From positions 1 to 64,000 of the forward strand of contig JAOBSW010001019.1 in the NCBI GenBank assembly GCA_026214975.1: a stretch of 64,000 nt of DNA, written 5' to 3'. A program made the translations under genes and the position numbers. Shown one piece after another: positions 31,911-42,993 of this stretch (positions within the stretch are counted from its first letter, which is position 1; each line of letters opens with the position of its first letter). A model generated the notes under the pieces. That model worked only from the letters and a program-made list of their open reading frames with translations, was not told the origin of the DNA and searched no databases. This DNA is from Gentiana macrophylla. Taxonomy: Eukaryota > Streptophyta > Magnoliopsida > Gentianales > Gentianaceae.

Positions 31911-34200
31911 ACGTCACTCAAGTGTTGACCTATAAAATGATGAAAGATATTAATTAATATTTTATATATTTTAACACGGCATCCTGGTCTATTATATTTT
32001 TTTAGAGAGACTAAATTTTTTTAGAAGCCTGAATATAATGTTTGTAGAGATGTTTGAGCATGCATAACCTTCCGATCTGATACAATGTTGAAATACACGA
32101 TTCTCTAAAAATTAAGCGGATGAGAAATAAGTAATTACTACTTTAACACGCATCCTAAAATATAAACTTAACAATCATATTATCGAATGTCTCACTACCA
32201 TATCTGATTATGTCATTGGTTATATCGTATTATCATGGCACTAACATTACTTATCATCAACTCTACTTTGGCGGAGGTTTCACCTTTTGAGATGCAATAA
32301 GGACCACACTTGATAAATATTTAGGTAACGTTATTTACCTAAGTCGACTACCAGGTTTTATGGCGCCGATGGGAGGACCAGGGGTTGACTCCCTTCCCCT
32401 TCAGTATTCAGATCCGGGAAAAAAAAAAAAAAAAAAGAAAAAGAAAAAGTGACTAGTAATTGTTGAATACAAGTCCATACTTTTAGGTCAAAAATCAAGT
32501 TATCAGTATCTAACACGCCGACTTATAATTATTTTATTATTATCTTTGCACTAGCTAGTCATTCTTCTTCCACATTCAACGCACCCACTTTGGTTATTAT
32601 TTTATTCGATTGTACTTAAAATGGTAGGTACACCCTAGGGCGTAGGACAAGGACGGCATGGTTTCAAATTAATACTACTATTTCCGACCCAAAATAGAAA
32701 TTTTATTTATTTTGGGTAAATTTTCACAGGAAAAAAGTGGATAGATACTATACATTACATAGAGAAATGAATAAAATATTATGACTATTATTAATTCAAT
32801 TTCAATAGTTATAGAATAATGATAAATGTGTATTGTTAATGAAATATTGGTAAGTTTGAAAATAAATGCTAAATTTTTGTAATGTAAAATGATTTATATT
32901 TTGGATGAAATTAAATGCGTAGAATGACTTATATTTTATAGTGGATATTAGTTATAAGGCCGTCGCTAGAGACTTAATGATCATTTAGAGACACTCAAAA
33001 ACTTATTCGGTTATAAGGACGTTCTAATTTATTTTTTCCTGTTTTACGCGGTGGAAGTAATTTGGGACTTGTAAGCGATCTAGAAGGCTTCACGTTTGCG
33101 AAACTTTTATGTTCTACCCATCATTGTTTCTGATTACGAGAAGATATTGGAAAAACTCTTCTTCATCATTGAAAAGCTCGCTCGGAAAGATTTTTTCCAA
33201 TTCGCGGCCAGTCGAGTTTAGTTAATCTGATTCGTGGAGGTGCTAAAAGGAACATCCAGGTCAATTTTCGTAGTTTTTTCATGAGCTTTCGATGACCGGA
33301 GCTCCACTTGCGATGATGGAGCTAAGCAGAGATTTTGGTGTGGCAACATTGTTTGGTGGTTGTTCTTAGCAAAAGGGTGGGTGATGCGAGCATGTAAGAC
33401 GGAAAATCAAAGTTCTTGAGTGCATCCTTTTGTTGTGTCTAATGCAGCCTCCTTAATATATATTCAAAATTAGCCTGTTGTTATTGATAATAAGGTAACG
33501 TCCAAGTTCCCAAAACATGGATGAGGTGGGTGCTATAAAATTTGCAGGCTGAAAGCAGATGTGCCTTTGGTAGTGATATATATGAGCAGAGATGTTGGAG
33601 TTGAGAAAATCAAGATATACCCCTGTTTATTGTGTCCGTGTTTGTAAGGTGTGAAAAAAGGATTGTCGAATATATCTATTCTCTATCTTCCATTAAGTAT
33701 TAGCTTGTTTGGTACTTGATCAAGCCTTGCCATTTCATGTATATTAAGGTTCAAAGCTGAAGCTAAAGATAGAAGTATTATTCAGATTTGCAAGCAACGT
33801 GTCTTATTTAGGATTATTTTAAGCGGACTTGAACATGGAAATTTTTGGATTTGGACGGTTGTTGGTGATAACACAGAGGTTTTGGATTTGGATCGAGATA
33901 ATGATGAAGCGAAATTAGGGATAACATCTGAGATACACAAGAAGCATTTAATTCAATTAAGCACCACGGAAGATAAATTCAAATTGCTACATGGTTACAC
34001 GACATCCCAAAAGCAAGAGGACTCTTGGATTAGATTGAAGCGATCCGAAAGTATCGACCATTTTCTTGTTTATTTGATGTTTATTTGATGATTTTACCTT
34101 ATCTTTACTTACGGTCTCCCCTGTGTTTATATGCATTTTGACAAACAAGTGTAAGCTCAAGAACTACCAAAGTAAGAAATATTTTTTACGATTTACATGC
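31911..34200. other. Non-genic stretch, no gene recognised
   Basis: AT-rich DNA with an A-rich run at 32419-32448. Around 33050-34090 base composition is more balanced and short open frames occur, for example 33882-34088 (MDLDRDNDEAKLGITSEIHK). That frame has no domain I recognise and may be a relic exon. Nothing else is supported. Confidence 0.5.
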
Positions 34201-34205
34201 TACTT

Positions 34206-34660
34206 GATGGAGTGACATTGATGGTGATGGAGTGACATTCCCGACTTATCTTGATGACATTGATGACTTATCCAGTTGACATTGATGTTTGATGCGGGGA
34301 CATTGATGATCGATGTAGGGACATTGATGTCCGATCGCGGTGACATTGATGAATGATGCAGAGGACATTAAGCTAAACAAGATCGTCAAGCGATTCAAGA
34401 TTGTGTTAAAGAATTGAGGATTCCACAATGACATTGGCGACTTATGTAGTGGACATTGATGTCTCGATCGCGAGGGACATTGATGACTTATCGCGCAGTG
34501 ACATTGATGTCGAAGAAGTGACATTGGCGACTTACGCGGTGACATTGATGACTTATCGCGATGACATTGACGCGTCGATGCGGTGACATTGATGTCAAAT
34601 CGCAGTGACATTGATGTCTACGATGCGGTGACATTGATGACTTATACAATGAGATATCAC
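34206..34660. repeat. Minisatellite with GACATTGATG core
   Basis: About twenty copies of a 20-25 bp unit built on GTGACATTGATGACTTATCG, with variants ending in GATGTC, GATCGCG or GATGCGG. The short minus-strand frames through it, rich in HQC and SSMSP, follow from the repeat itself and are not genes. Confidence 0.9.
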
Positions 34661-35520
34661 CGATCAAGGTTGTCAATGGATCACGGTGGTCAATACATCA
34701 TGGTATTCAATGAATCGCGCGGTCATTGCATCGGGGTGGTTAATGGATCCGGTGGTCAATACATCGGGGTAGATGGTCAATGTATGATTGTGATCAATAC
34801 GCCACATAGATTTTTATGAAGAAAAAATTGATTTATGAAATTTATTTGGAAAAATATCAAATTTGATTTTAGAATAAAGAAGGCGAAAAATATGAATTTT
34901 AGTGAAAAATTATGATGATCCGAGTTTTAGATCAAAATATATAGCGTTTATAAATATGATGAATTTAAAAATAAAAATAAAATAAAATAAAAACCTGCTG
35001 TCGTCGTTTTTTTTTTCTTTTTCTTATGCGATGACATTCTTGATTATGCGGTGACATTGATGACTTATCGCGATGGCATTGATGTGTCGATGCGATGGCA
35101 TTGTTGACTTACGCGATGGCATTGATGTCGAGATCGATGACATTGATGACTTATACAATGAGATGCCATCGATCAAAGTTGTCAATGGATCGCGGCGGTC
35201 AATACATCATGGTATTCAATGAATCGCGCGGTCATTGCATCGGGGTGGTTAATGGATGTCGGTTGTCAATGTATGACGGTGATCAATACGCCACGTCGAT
35301 TTTTATGAAAAAAAAATTGATTTTTGAAATGTATTAGGAAAAATATAAAATTTGATTTTAGAATAAAGAAGGCGAAAAATATGAATTTTAGTGAAAAAAT
35401 TATGATGATCCGAGTTTTAGATGAAAATATATGACGTTTAGAAATATGATGAATTAAAAATAATAAATAAAAAAATAAAAAAAAAAATAAAAAAAAAAAA
35501 AAACACACAACCTGCTGCGT
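34590..35520. repeat. Large direct duplication, about 450 bp per unit
   Basis: The block starting in the minisatellite and running through GTCAATGGATC, CATCATGGTATTCAATGAAT, GATCAATACGCCAC and AGAATAAAGAAGGCGAAAAA to an A-rich AAACCTGCTG end is present at about 34590-35000 and again at about 35040-35520. The copies are highly similar, so the duplication is recent. Non-coding. Confidence 0.85.
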
Positions 35521-35965
35521 GAATGCTTCCTTTTCCCTCCTTCCTTTTTTTCTTCTTCTTCTTTATCCACTAAATTAGAATGTCCCTTATAACTAAATAA
35601 GTTTCTTTCTTAAAATTAGAATGTCCTTATAACTAAATAAGATTTTGAGTGTCCTATTACACTAATAAGTTTAAAAATCATCCTTTTAAATAATAAAAGC
35701 TATTTTATAACGGGTGTTGTAGTATCACAACCAATTCAATACAAATATGTCACAACACGATGTAATAATGAAACCTATCATAAATTCATAATGTACACTT
35801 ATTTGACGTAAATGCTAGTGAACAAGTGATATAATATAATTTTATATTATGGGTCAAGGTGGGACTCCCGTTAATACATCATATACAATGATAATTGTAT
35901 AAAATGAGGTTGTAATTATTACTCGTTATGTTTATATGGGGGTGTGGTAGGAATAATGAAATAAG

Positions 35966-36117
35966 ATCTAAAATTGAAAAAAATTAAAAGAAAAGAGATA
36001 GTGGTTGAGAAAAACAAAATGATGTGTTCTTTACATTGTTCGCACATGACAACATGTAGTTAACATGCGCGTTTTTGTCATTCTCAACCACTACTTTTTT
36101 TCCATTTTAGATTAAAA
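35966..36117. repeat. Fold-back element (TAGTGGTTGAGAA arms)
   Basis: ATCTAAAATTGAAAAAAA and ATAGTGGTTGAGAAAAACAA at the left are mirrored by TTTTTGTCATTCTCAACCAC and TTTCCATTTTAGAT at the right. The short centre is non-coding. MITE-like. Confidence 0.6.
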
Positions 36118-36615
36118 ACAGTCTTCCACAACCTTTAACATTTCTATTTATATTCTAATTTCCTATATGGAGTTTCTCAAAATAAAAAAAAAATAAAAAA
36201 TTCTATATGGACATAGATCCAAATATATATATATACTAGGGGTGGAACAAGTGCTTATGCACGCAGTGTTGCCCCACTACCACCCGTGTTTGTTAAGTAT
36301 TTTGTTCGGTAGAATTTGTTTTGTGTTGTTAATGTCTGCTGTATTTTGCTAATCTGTTTTGTTTGGTGTGGTCAAAGTCTTGGGCCTGACGGTATTCCTG
36401 GGAACTGCGGAAGAGCCTGCATTTGTACATTTCAATGTCTTCCAAACACATGAAGTGTAAAGGGGGGAAAACCCAACTCTAGGTACAATTGCCCATGTTA
36501 TGCAAAGCAGTGCAGTAAACAGGCACATTTTTTCTTCGTTTATTTAAACTTGGCAAACAAGTCTTTTGTAGAAAACATAACAGTTATTGGGCTACAAATC
36601 TTACTTAAAGCATCA

Positions 36616-36968
36616 AATCAGCCAAAGCCAGGAATGATGAGGAAGAGCAACAAAAACACAAAGTGCTGCATATAACCATGCAACCGAAACAATTGCAATA
36701 CAAGTTCTTGAGACCTTCTGATATCCACGCTGCAACAGAATCAATAGTATGCAGTTAACTACCGGAAGTCCAGTTAAATAACTGCAAAAAACTTGTGACT
36801 CTTTCATATGCGCTGAAAAACTGCATCAAGTAATTATTTACTAAGAAAATCAGAACCGATAAAATGAAGAACATTTACATCATAGACTGCAATCTGCAAC
36901 AAGGTGAATGCAGTTAAAAGAACCGCATGGATTGAGAAAGCCACATCACTGGCGGCTACTGGTATCAT
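36616..36968 (-). pseudogene. Cystinosin homologue fragment (two exons)
   Basis: Exon 36879-36968 gives MIPVAASDVAFSIHAVLLTA and FTLLQIAVYD. Exon 36616-36729 gives RGYQKVSRTCIAIV, AWLYAALCVFVALP and HHSWLWLI. These match the middle of plant cystinosin, a seven-helix PQ-loop transporter that exports cystine from the vacuole/lysosome. Splice borders are intact (AG at 36969 and 36730, GT after 36879) and the join is in phase. The first exons and the C-terminal PQ loop are absent. The frame stops right after WLWLI. It lies nearest the 3' end of the candidate Helitron. Confidence 0.85.
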
Positions 36969-38226
36969 CTGTCAAGAAGTACAAATCAAGTCACATGGAA
37001 TGTTAATATGCCGCAATAAATAAAATAAAAAAAAGTACACGACTGTAATACACCATCGCAAGACCAACTGGTTTATATGGCTATTATTGTTATTCTATGA
37101 GTTAGATAGCAATTTTTAATCTAACTACCTAAAGGCAAACAAAAGTGGGGAATACAACCCCTCCCTCTCGTTACAACTATAGATCACCAGCTTCTCTCCC
37201 TCTATTTTATTTTAGGCTCATTGACAAGCATCAATGGAGGTTCAAATTTGATCATTTTAGTGAGAGAATTTGGCATGAAATCTTAAATAATTATGAGTAC
37301 AGCAAAAGGAAGCAGATTAGAGTTTTTATCTATGAAATTTGAAAATAAGGAAACTTCGAAGCATTGAAAGTTTGAAACCAAAACCGAGGTAAAGAGGGCT
37401 TCCATCAAAAGGCAATTTAAAAGTGCATACATTATATTGTTCTGCATTACATGTTTGTGTTGAAGATTAAGACCAGGTATAATTTTGAAAGCACATTTCT
37501 AGTTTCGATCATGTTTGAGAATATGGGATGAAGCACATAACTTTCTGTTCAAACAAGGCATGGGATCGAGCTTTGACAGTGTAAATTGAGATGTACGTTC
37601 AAGTTTACAGGCAATTTACTATGAGAGTGATGTATTTTGTGTTCTTGGACAGGCATCCATAGGCATCCATAACCAAATAAGATATTTAAACGTAAAATTG
37701 TCTTCAGCACAGCAGTAACAACTACTAAAGCTTATTCAATCGGCAACGGAAACCAAAAAATAAACATTTAAAGGAGCTGAAACCTGACCTAATCATAGCC
37801 AAATTTCTGGTGGTACTGCCTCTGGACAGAGGGGCTAACTTACCTTAGATATAAAGTACACTACTTGCTGCATTTGGTTCCATTAAAAGACTTTCATGTA
37901 CTTGGCCTACATTAACATGTTTTCAATACAAGTGGACTACTTAAATGTAAATACAGTGATGTCTTTGATAAAAAAAAATGGGAACAACATTATATATGTT
38001 CAGTAAAATGGGAAGTCCTGCAAGTTGCAGGTTTGGAAAGGGGGCACATCGAGGAGATTTTCCTATTCAAATTATATTCTATAGAGATTCTTATGTATTT
38101 TATTCTGAAAAACATTGTTTCAATTATATGCTATACAGAATCTTATGCATCTTACTCAGAGAAAAACAGTGTTTGAAACGGTAAAATAGAGTATCTGTTA
38201 AAAATAACTGATGCAAGTGCACTTAC

Positions 38227-38557
38227 TGAGGCTAATTCCTCGATCATAATCATCTGTTTCCCTCCTTTTCAAACATTTCATAAGCACAACGTGCGTGCTG
38301 TTCCCACCGCTCGAGAGCCTCGAGATGATGCACACTTAACACATCTGCAGAGAATTCCTCAAAATCCATTCTTTTGTATTGCAATGCATTGAACTGCAAG
38401 GATAAATCAGTAATTAATACTCTAGTTTAGCAGATGAATATATACATCTATATAGCAACAAGATCTAGCTTTGATATAGAGATGCAGTACATACAGAGGC
38501 AAGAAAATCGTATATGCGTGACTCCTTCATGGCATCTGTTGCGTATTTCATCAAGGC
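38227..38557 (-). pseudogene. CDPK-related kinase (CRK) C-terminal fragment, two exons
   Basis: Exon 38495-38557 (63 bp) gives ALMKYATDAMKESRIYDFLA and S. Exon 38227-38393 (167 bp) gives FNALQYKRMDFEEFSADVLS, then HHLEALERWEQHARCAYEMF and EKEGNR. This is the degenerate EF-hand region of plant CRK kinases. GT-AG sites are intact. The second exon has lost one base after EKEGNR: in the next frame it continues MIEELAS, and its 167-bp length is one short of a phase-neutral 168. The kinase domain and the last exon are absent. The order after the WVD2-like exons joins two unrelated genes. Confidence 0.85.
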
Positions 38558-38574
38558 CTAGCAAGATTAATACC

Positions 38575-38993
38575 AAAAGATTAAATGAATCCACAAGCTT
38601 CACGCCACCATTTATAGTTGCACCTGAATGCTCATTCTCTGTTGCAAAAGGCACCGGGGCAGCTGAACTTCACAACAAAGCTCCTGCAAAAACAGATCCA
38701 AGAGCAGGCTTAAAAAACTGATATTTGCTTCTTTTCTACTGATTTTAGGGACTCCGGTTTTGGAGCTTTGAGTTAGGCAAACCGCTGTTAAAATTAATGC
38801 TCTTCATACCTAGTACATCTTGCTTCTCGAGACCATTTTCATCATCCCCATTGGAGTTGGTTTCTTCAACTTTTTCAGCAGCAATCCTCGGAGTAACATG
38901 GACTGTCACATGGTTAATACCATTTGACTTGGGGACATTGTCTGGGATCTTATCAATGCGTAAACCTGTGATTTCCCTACCCATCTAGCTGCA
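38575..38993 (-). pseudogene. WVD2-like/TPX2-family N-terminal fragment
   Basis: The acceptor (ATGCAG) at about 38994 is followed by MGREITGLRIDKIPDNVPKS, then NGINHVTVHVTPRI and EKQDVLGMKSINFNSGLP. The HEKQDVLGVKSTN-type block is typical of WVD2-like microtubule proteins. A second block at about 38580-38717 reads APVPFATENEHSGATINGG, like the QPFALATEKRAS region, after an in-frame stop. The C-terminal TPX2 domain, which binds tubulin, is missing. The call rests on N-terminal motifs only. Confidence 0.6.
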
Positions 38994-38999
38994 TGATAT

Positions 39000-40955
39000 A
39001 CAAAGCCAAGAGTCAAAAAAACAAAAAGCATCTTCCGTATGCTGATAAATACTAAACGAGATGGGACCAAACAAAATATAATTTTAAAACCATCAACAAG
39101 GAACTGAAGTCAACAACTTCACTCAGATAACAGTTCAGACTCATCGTTAAGGAAAAACTTCTTGAACTGAGATATAACAATAGCCCTTTTCTCTATGACA
39201 AAAAATAAATGGATACACGCCGACCTCTAATTTGCACAACCTAAGTCATGGACTCAATAGCAGAAACTTGCTGCCAATTTTAGACAAGATAAACTTAATA
39301 TACTGTCATACACTTGTATCCTATGACCGCAAAAACACTTAAAGCTTACATACAGCTCCACAACCCCCAGGGAAAAAGTCAATGGTATGTAAGTCAGACA
39401 CTTAAAAGCTAATATACAGATCACTCCCTTCGGAAAAAAGCAATCAAATGAAATATTAACCACCAGGTAGCAAAGCTACAGATAGTCTTAAAAGATAAAA
39501 AAAAGCCTCTTTCAAAGATGTATTCACACGAGGCAATACAAGGAATATGTTCTTTCTTCCATCTTATTGTACCTTTTCTTTCTCCTCTTCAGAAAGAAGA
39601 CGATCTGAAATCACCAGACTGCTGTTTTTATATATCATTTGCACGAGAGCAAGTTGTTAGCGTCTTCGATAAGGCCTGCAAAAGTTTGAATGAATGAGTT
39701 GTGTTACAAAAAGGGTTCTACACGAATAAATAGGAAAAAAGCAGAAATAACCTGATCCACAAATAGGCACTTATCTTAGACATGCATAAGGCTAACATTG
39801 TAATTAGAATTTCAGCACAAAAACGAAAGATTAAAAGTATCAATAATGGTTATTTTCTCCCATCTGACATGCCTAAGGGCTAAGGCTACCATTGTAATCG
39901 GAATTACAGCATACCTCTGTCTCTTGATGTTGATACTCGGCCCTCAGACAACATGCATTACAAAAAACCAGAACTTGACAAAGGAAATGCCAAAGCCACC
40001 CCCTGGATGTAGTGAAGCAGATATTAGTGAAAGTAATTGTGGAGAAAAAGAACGGGAGCCTAACACAACCGGCCTGAACTTGAAGATGATAATAACTTAC
40101 TATTAGTGTTATCTTTCTTGTTGGGTATCGATTTAATTAAGGGGGATGAGGGAGAATGACAGAAATATTTCATCAATTGCGTAGAAGACGATCTTTTAAA
40201 CTTTTGCGTAAAGCGACAAAACTATTTATTCATTATCAAAATTAATTGTTTAAATTCACTCACCAGAAATTCAATTTATCTAAATTCACTAATGTTCAAA
40301 ATTCGTTGTTTAAATTCAATTTGATTTTGGGATTCACCGCAATAAATTCATTGATTTGGGATTCATTTAGGAAGATTCATTTGATTTTAAGGATTCATGT
40401 CATTGTCATCTCACTATAAAAATTATGCGATTGTCTTCTCCTATAAAAAATAAATAGTTATCTTGTTATTTAAAAATATTAAGATTATTATCATTATCCC
40501 TAATTTCTCATTTAATTAATAAAATAAAGACATGTAGAATGTTGGCAATTTTTGTAAACTTATCTAAGTTTTTCATAGTAGTAATTTACATGCTCCATTT
40601 GTCATTTTACTAAATGATGATAAACAAGATCATACACTTGTCCGGTATAAATAACAAGTTTGCCTCAATTGTATAATGAGCTTTTGGGCATTCATTAATT
40701 TCTTCTTAACGTACCCAAATAACATAATTAAGATAATGCATCTAAAAAATCACGCAAAAAGTAGATATATCCAAAAAAAAAAAGTTATGCAAAGAGTCTC
40801 GTAGTTATAGCTGAAAAACTATATGCATTTGTATAATGCATGTTAGCTCATAATATTAGGTTTCAATTAATTAAGACATGAATGGTACATATCATGATAT
40901 CGAAGGCATCTTAACAAAATAGAATTTGACAAATACTATGTATAAACATATATAT
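39000..40955. other. Helitron interior without recognised gene
   Basis: Apart from the possible UTR exon, the interval is intron-like and AT-rich. The frame 39846-40106 on plus has no domain and opposes the captured genes. Short AAATTCA repeats occur at about 40215-40400. Confidence 0.5.
39576..39700 (-). pseudogene. Possible non-coding first exon of the WVD2-like fragment
   Basis: On the minus strand a purine-rich stretch ending GAGGAGAAAGAAAAG is followed by a good donor (GTACAATAAG) at about 39574. It lies 0.6 kb upstream of the ATG exon with an intron-like, T/A-rich gap. This would be a 5' UTR exon, inferred from layout only. Confidence 0.3.
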
Positions 40956-40959
40956 TCCC

Positions 40960-42993
40960 TGAGGCGGACACATGGAGCAAATTCCCACGTCGTCAATTCG
41001 GTTTAAGAGACAATAATGATTTAGAATATAATAAGGTTGAATTTATTATTTTAAGATGTGCACTAATGAAGATAAACTCTCGATTATCTAAATTTATTTT
41101 GACTTTGTCTTTAAGATCGTAAAATTGTATCTTACGTATTTCTCCCTTATAGAAATATTCTCCCTTTTGCCCCTGGATGTAGGTCATATTGCCCACCCAC
41201 GTAAATATGATGTTTTCCATTTTACCTTCCGTCAGTTATTTTGTTTTTCCGTCGTTAAGGCCAATCACTCGGGTGTGTTTTTATTAACAAACTGGTAGTA
41301 GAGCCGAGGTTTTTCGAGGTTTTCCAAACCCAGTAACTAAGTATTATTTTGAGAAGTTCGAAAGAAAAGTCAACCGAGATGTGGCGATTGAAGATGGATG
41401 ACATCTTTGATTCAGGATGGCTTGGATGTTGCGCAACTTGGGAAGGAGGAAAAGCCGGGGATATGCGAGATGATGAGTTGGTGGTCTCGGCATGAAGGCC
41501 AAGTTAGGTATCATCTTATGTCTTTTGATGAGATTTTAAGAGAGCTAGCCATTGAGGTTACATTAAGGATTGGTGGAAAATTAAAATCCACAATACATGG
41601 AAAAAAATCTACGGAGAATAGGCTTTATTTAAAGCAGAGTTTGTATATGTTTAGTATGTATGAAGTGGTTATCTATATTATCATATTTGGATAAATTTGA
41701 TTCCTCGCTTATGGATTTAAGTAATATAGATGTTAAGATTGATGACGAGGATAACCATGTTGTTATCATGCTCACTTTCCCAATCGTTTAAGCATATTAT
41801 GTAAACAATGCTATGGTAAGGATACTATTTCTTACAAGGAAAGTAAGTTGATTTTGAAATCGAAAGATCAAATTAATAAATATGTAAATAAGGAAAGTAG
41901 TAGTTATGTTGTCATGTTGGTTGTTCAAAGGCGAGATCAATCAAGAAGGATGTCGATTGTGAAACTTTGATTTGAATACGAAGTAAAAATTTGATATGCA
42001 ATTATTGTAAAAGACTGGGCATATCAAATCGATTGCTTTTGACTTAAGAACAAAGAAAACGTAATGTCAAGAAAGAGCATTGGAAAAGAGTCACCAGCCG
42101 ATGATCGTAGAAGATGAAAGTGATGAAGAGATTTTCTTTGATGATGATAAATCAAGGTTTGTTAATGAATGGATCTTGGATTACGGTTGCACGTATCATG
42201 TGTGCCCCAATAGGGACTGGTTTTCACGTATGAGTCAATTCAAGGTGGATTTGTTGTGATGGGACAATCTGCAAGATTACCGGTATGAATGCGGTTAGAA
42301 AATCAACACCCATGATGGTGTTGTCGAACATTTACGTAAAACATGACATGTTCGAATTGGAAGGAAAAAATCATCTATTTGGGCGCTTTTGAGACTCTTG
42401 GTGATAGGTACACCATTGAAGTTGGGGTTTTGAAAGTAATTAAATGCGCTTTGGTTGTCATGAAAGCTTTACATGTATGGTAGTTTGTGTATTTTGCAAG
42501 GATCCACGATCATTGGCTACGCAATCTTTAAATCATCATGTTCAGAGTTAGGTATTACGAAGCGTCGTCTGTTTGTTAAGTTCAACCAGTGCTTGGACAT
42601 GTTTGACACTGTTTGAAGACTTTGGAGTTTGTGAACTATTTCTGGATGCGGGACTTTGTCCCATGGTGGAGAATTGTTAAGTAGTGAGTGCAAATTTCCA
42701 CATCATCAATTTAGATTTAAGAGCCGACAATGGCTTAGTATATAATAAGCTTGAACCTATTGTTTTACGATTTACCAATGTAGATAAATTCTTCATTGTC
42801 TTAGCCTGTTTTGGCTTTTGCCTTTAGGTTTCATGAGTGTTGTGTTCTCAGTATATCTCCAATCTCTTTCGCCCGTGTATGTAGGTCATATTGACCAAAC
42901 CACGTAAATTTGGTGTTTTGTGTTTTTCCTTCCGTTAGTTATTTTTCGTGTTCGTTATTAAAGGCTATTGTTTGGGTTTGTTTTTTTCTAACA
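40960..42993 (+). mobile_element. Second, older TR-GAG copia copy
   Basis: LTRs at about 40960-41289 and 42675-42993 share CAAATT(T)CCCAC/ATC starts, TGGATGTAGGTCATATTG, CCACGTAAAT-TG and TTAACA/CTAACA ends. The 5' LTR is followed by TGGTAGTAGAGCC, a two-base variant of the Met-tRNA primer site. The 3' LTR is preceded by CCCATGGTGGAGAA. The interior encodes gag and protease pieces of the same family as 8578-10864. It ends with the same jump to a KFNQCLDMFDT pol C-terminus. Many stops and small indels show this copy is old. Confidence 0.8.
41345..42617 (+). pseudogene. Decayed gag-protease of the second TR-GAG copy
   Basis: Recognisable pieces in shifting frames are LREL-AIEVTLRI, TENRLYLKQSLYMFSM (about 41610-41665), YLDKFDSSLMDLSNIDVKI (about 41690-41745) and CNYCKRLGI of the zinc knuckle (about 41998). 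They continue with the protease site WILDYGCTYHVCPNRDWFS (about 42175-42230), LGAFETLGD and LFVKFNQCLDMFDTV before the stop. The protease motif reads DYG instead of DSG, so it would be inactive. Confidence 0.78.

Noticed and set aside
32340..32448. SINE-like sequence with GGTTGACTCC and an A-rich end
   Set aside because: The B-box match is poor and no A box is found at the right distance.
32660..32960. Possible further Stowaway MITE
   Set aside because: A few ACTTATATTTT-like motifs occur, but the termini do not pair and no TA flank is clear.
33882..34088. 68-codon frame MDLDRDNDEAKLG
   Set aside because: No family recognised and no splice context. Kept only as a remark in the region note.
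34246..34676. Minus-strand frames with HQC and SSMSP repeats
   Set aside because: They are translations of the GACATTGATG minisatellite in any open frame. No start context or domain.
39846..40106. Plus-strand frame inside the candidate Helitron
   Set aside because: Opposite to the captured genes, no domain, and codons look non-coding.
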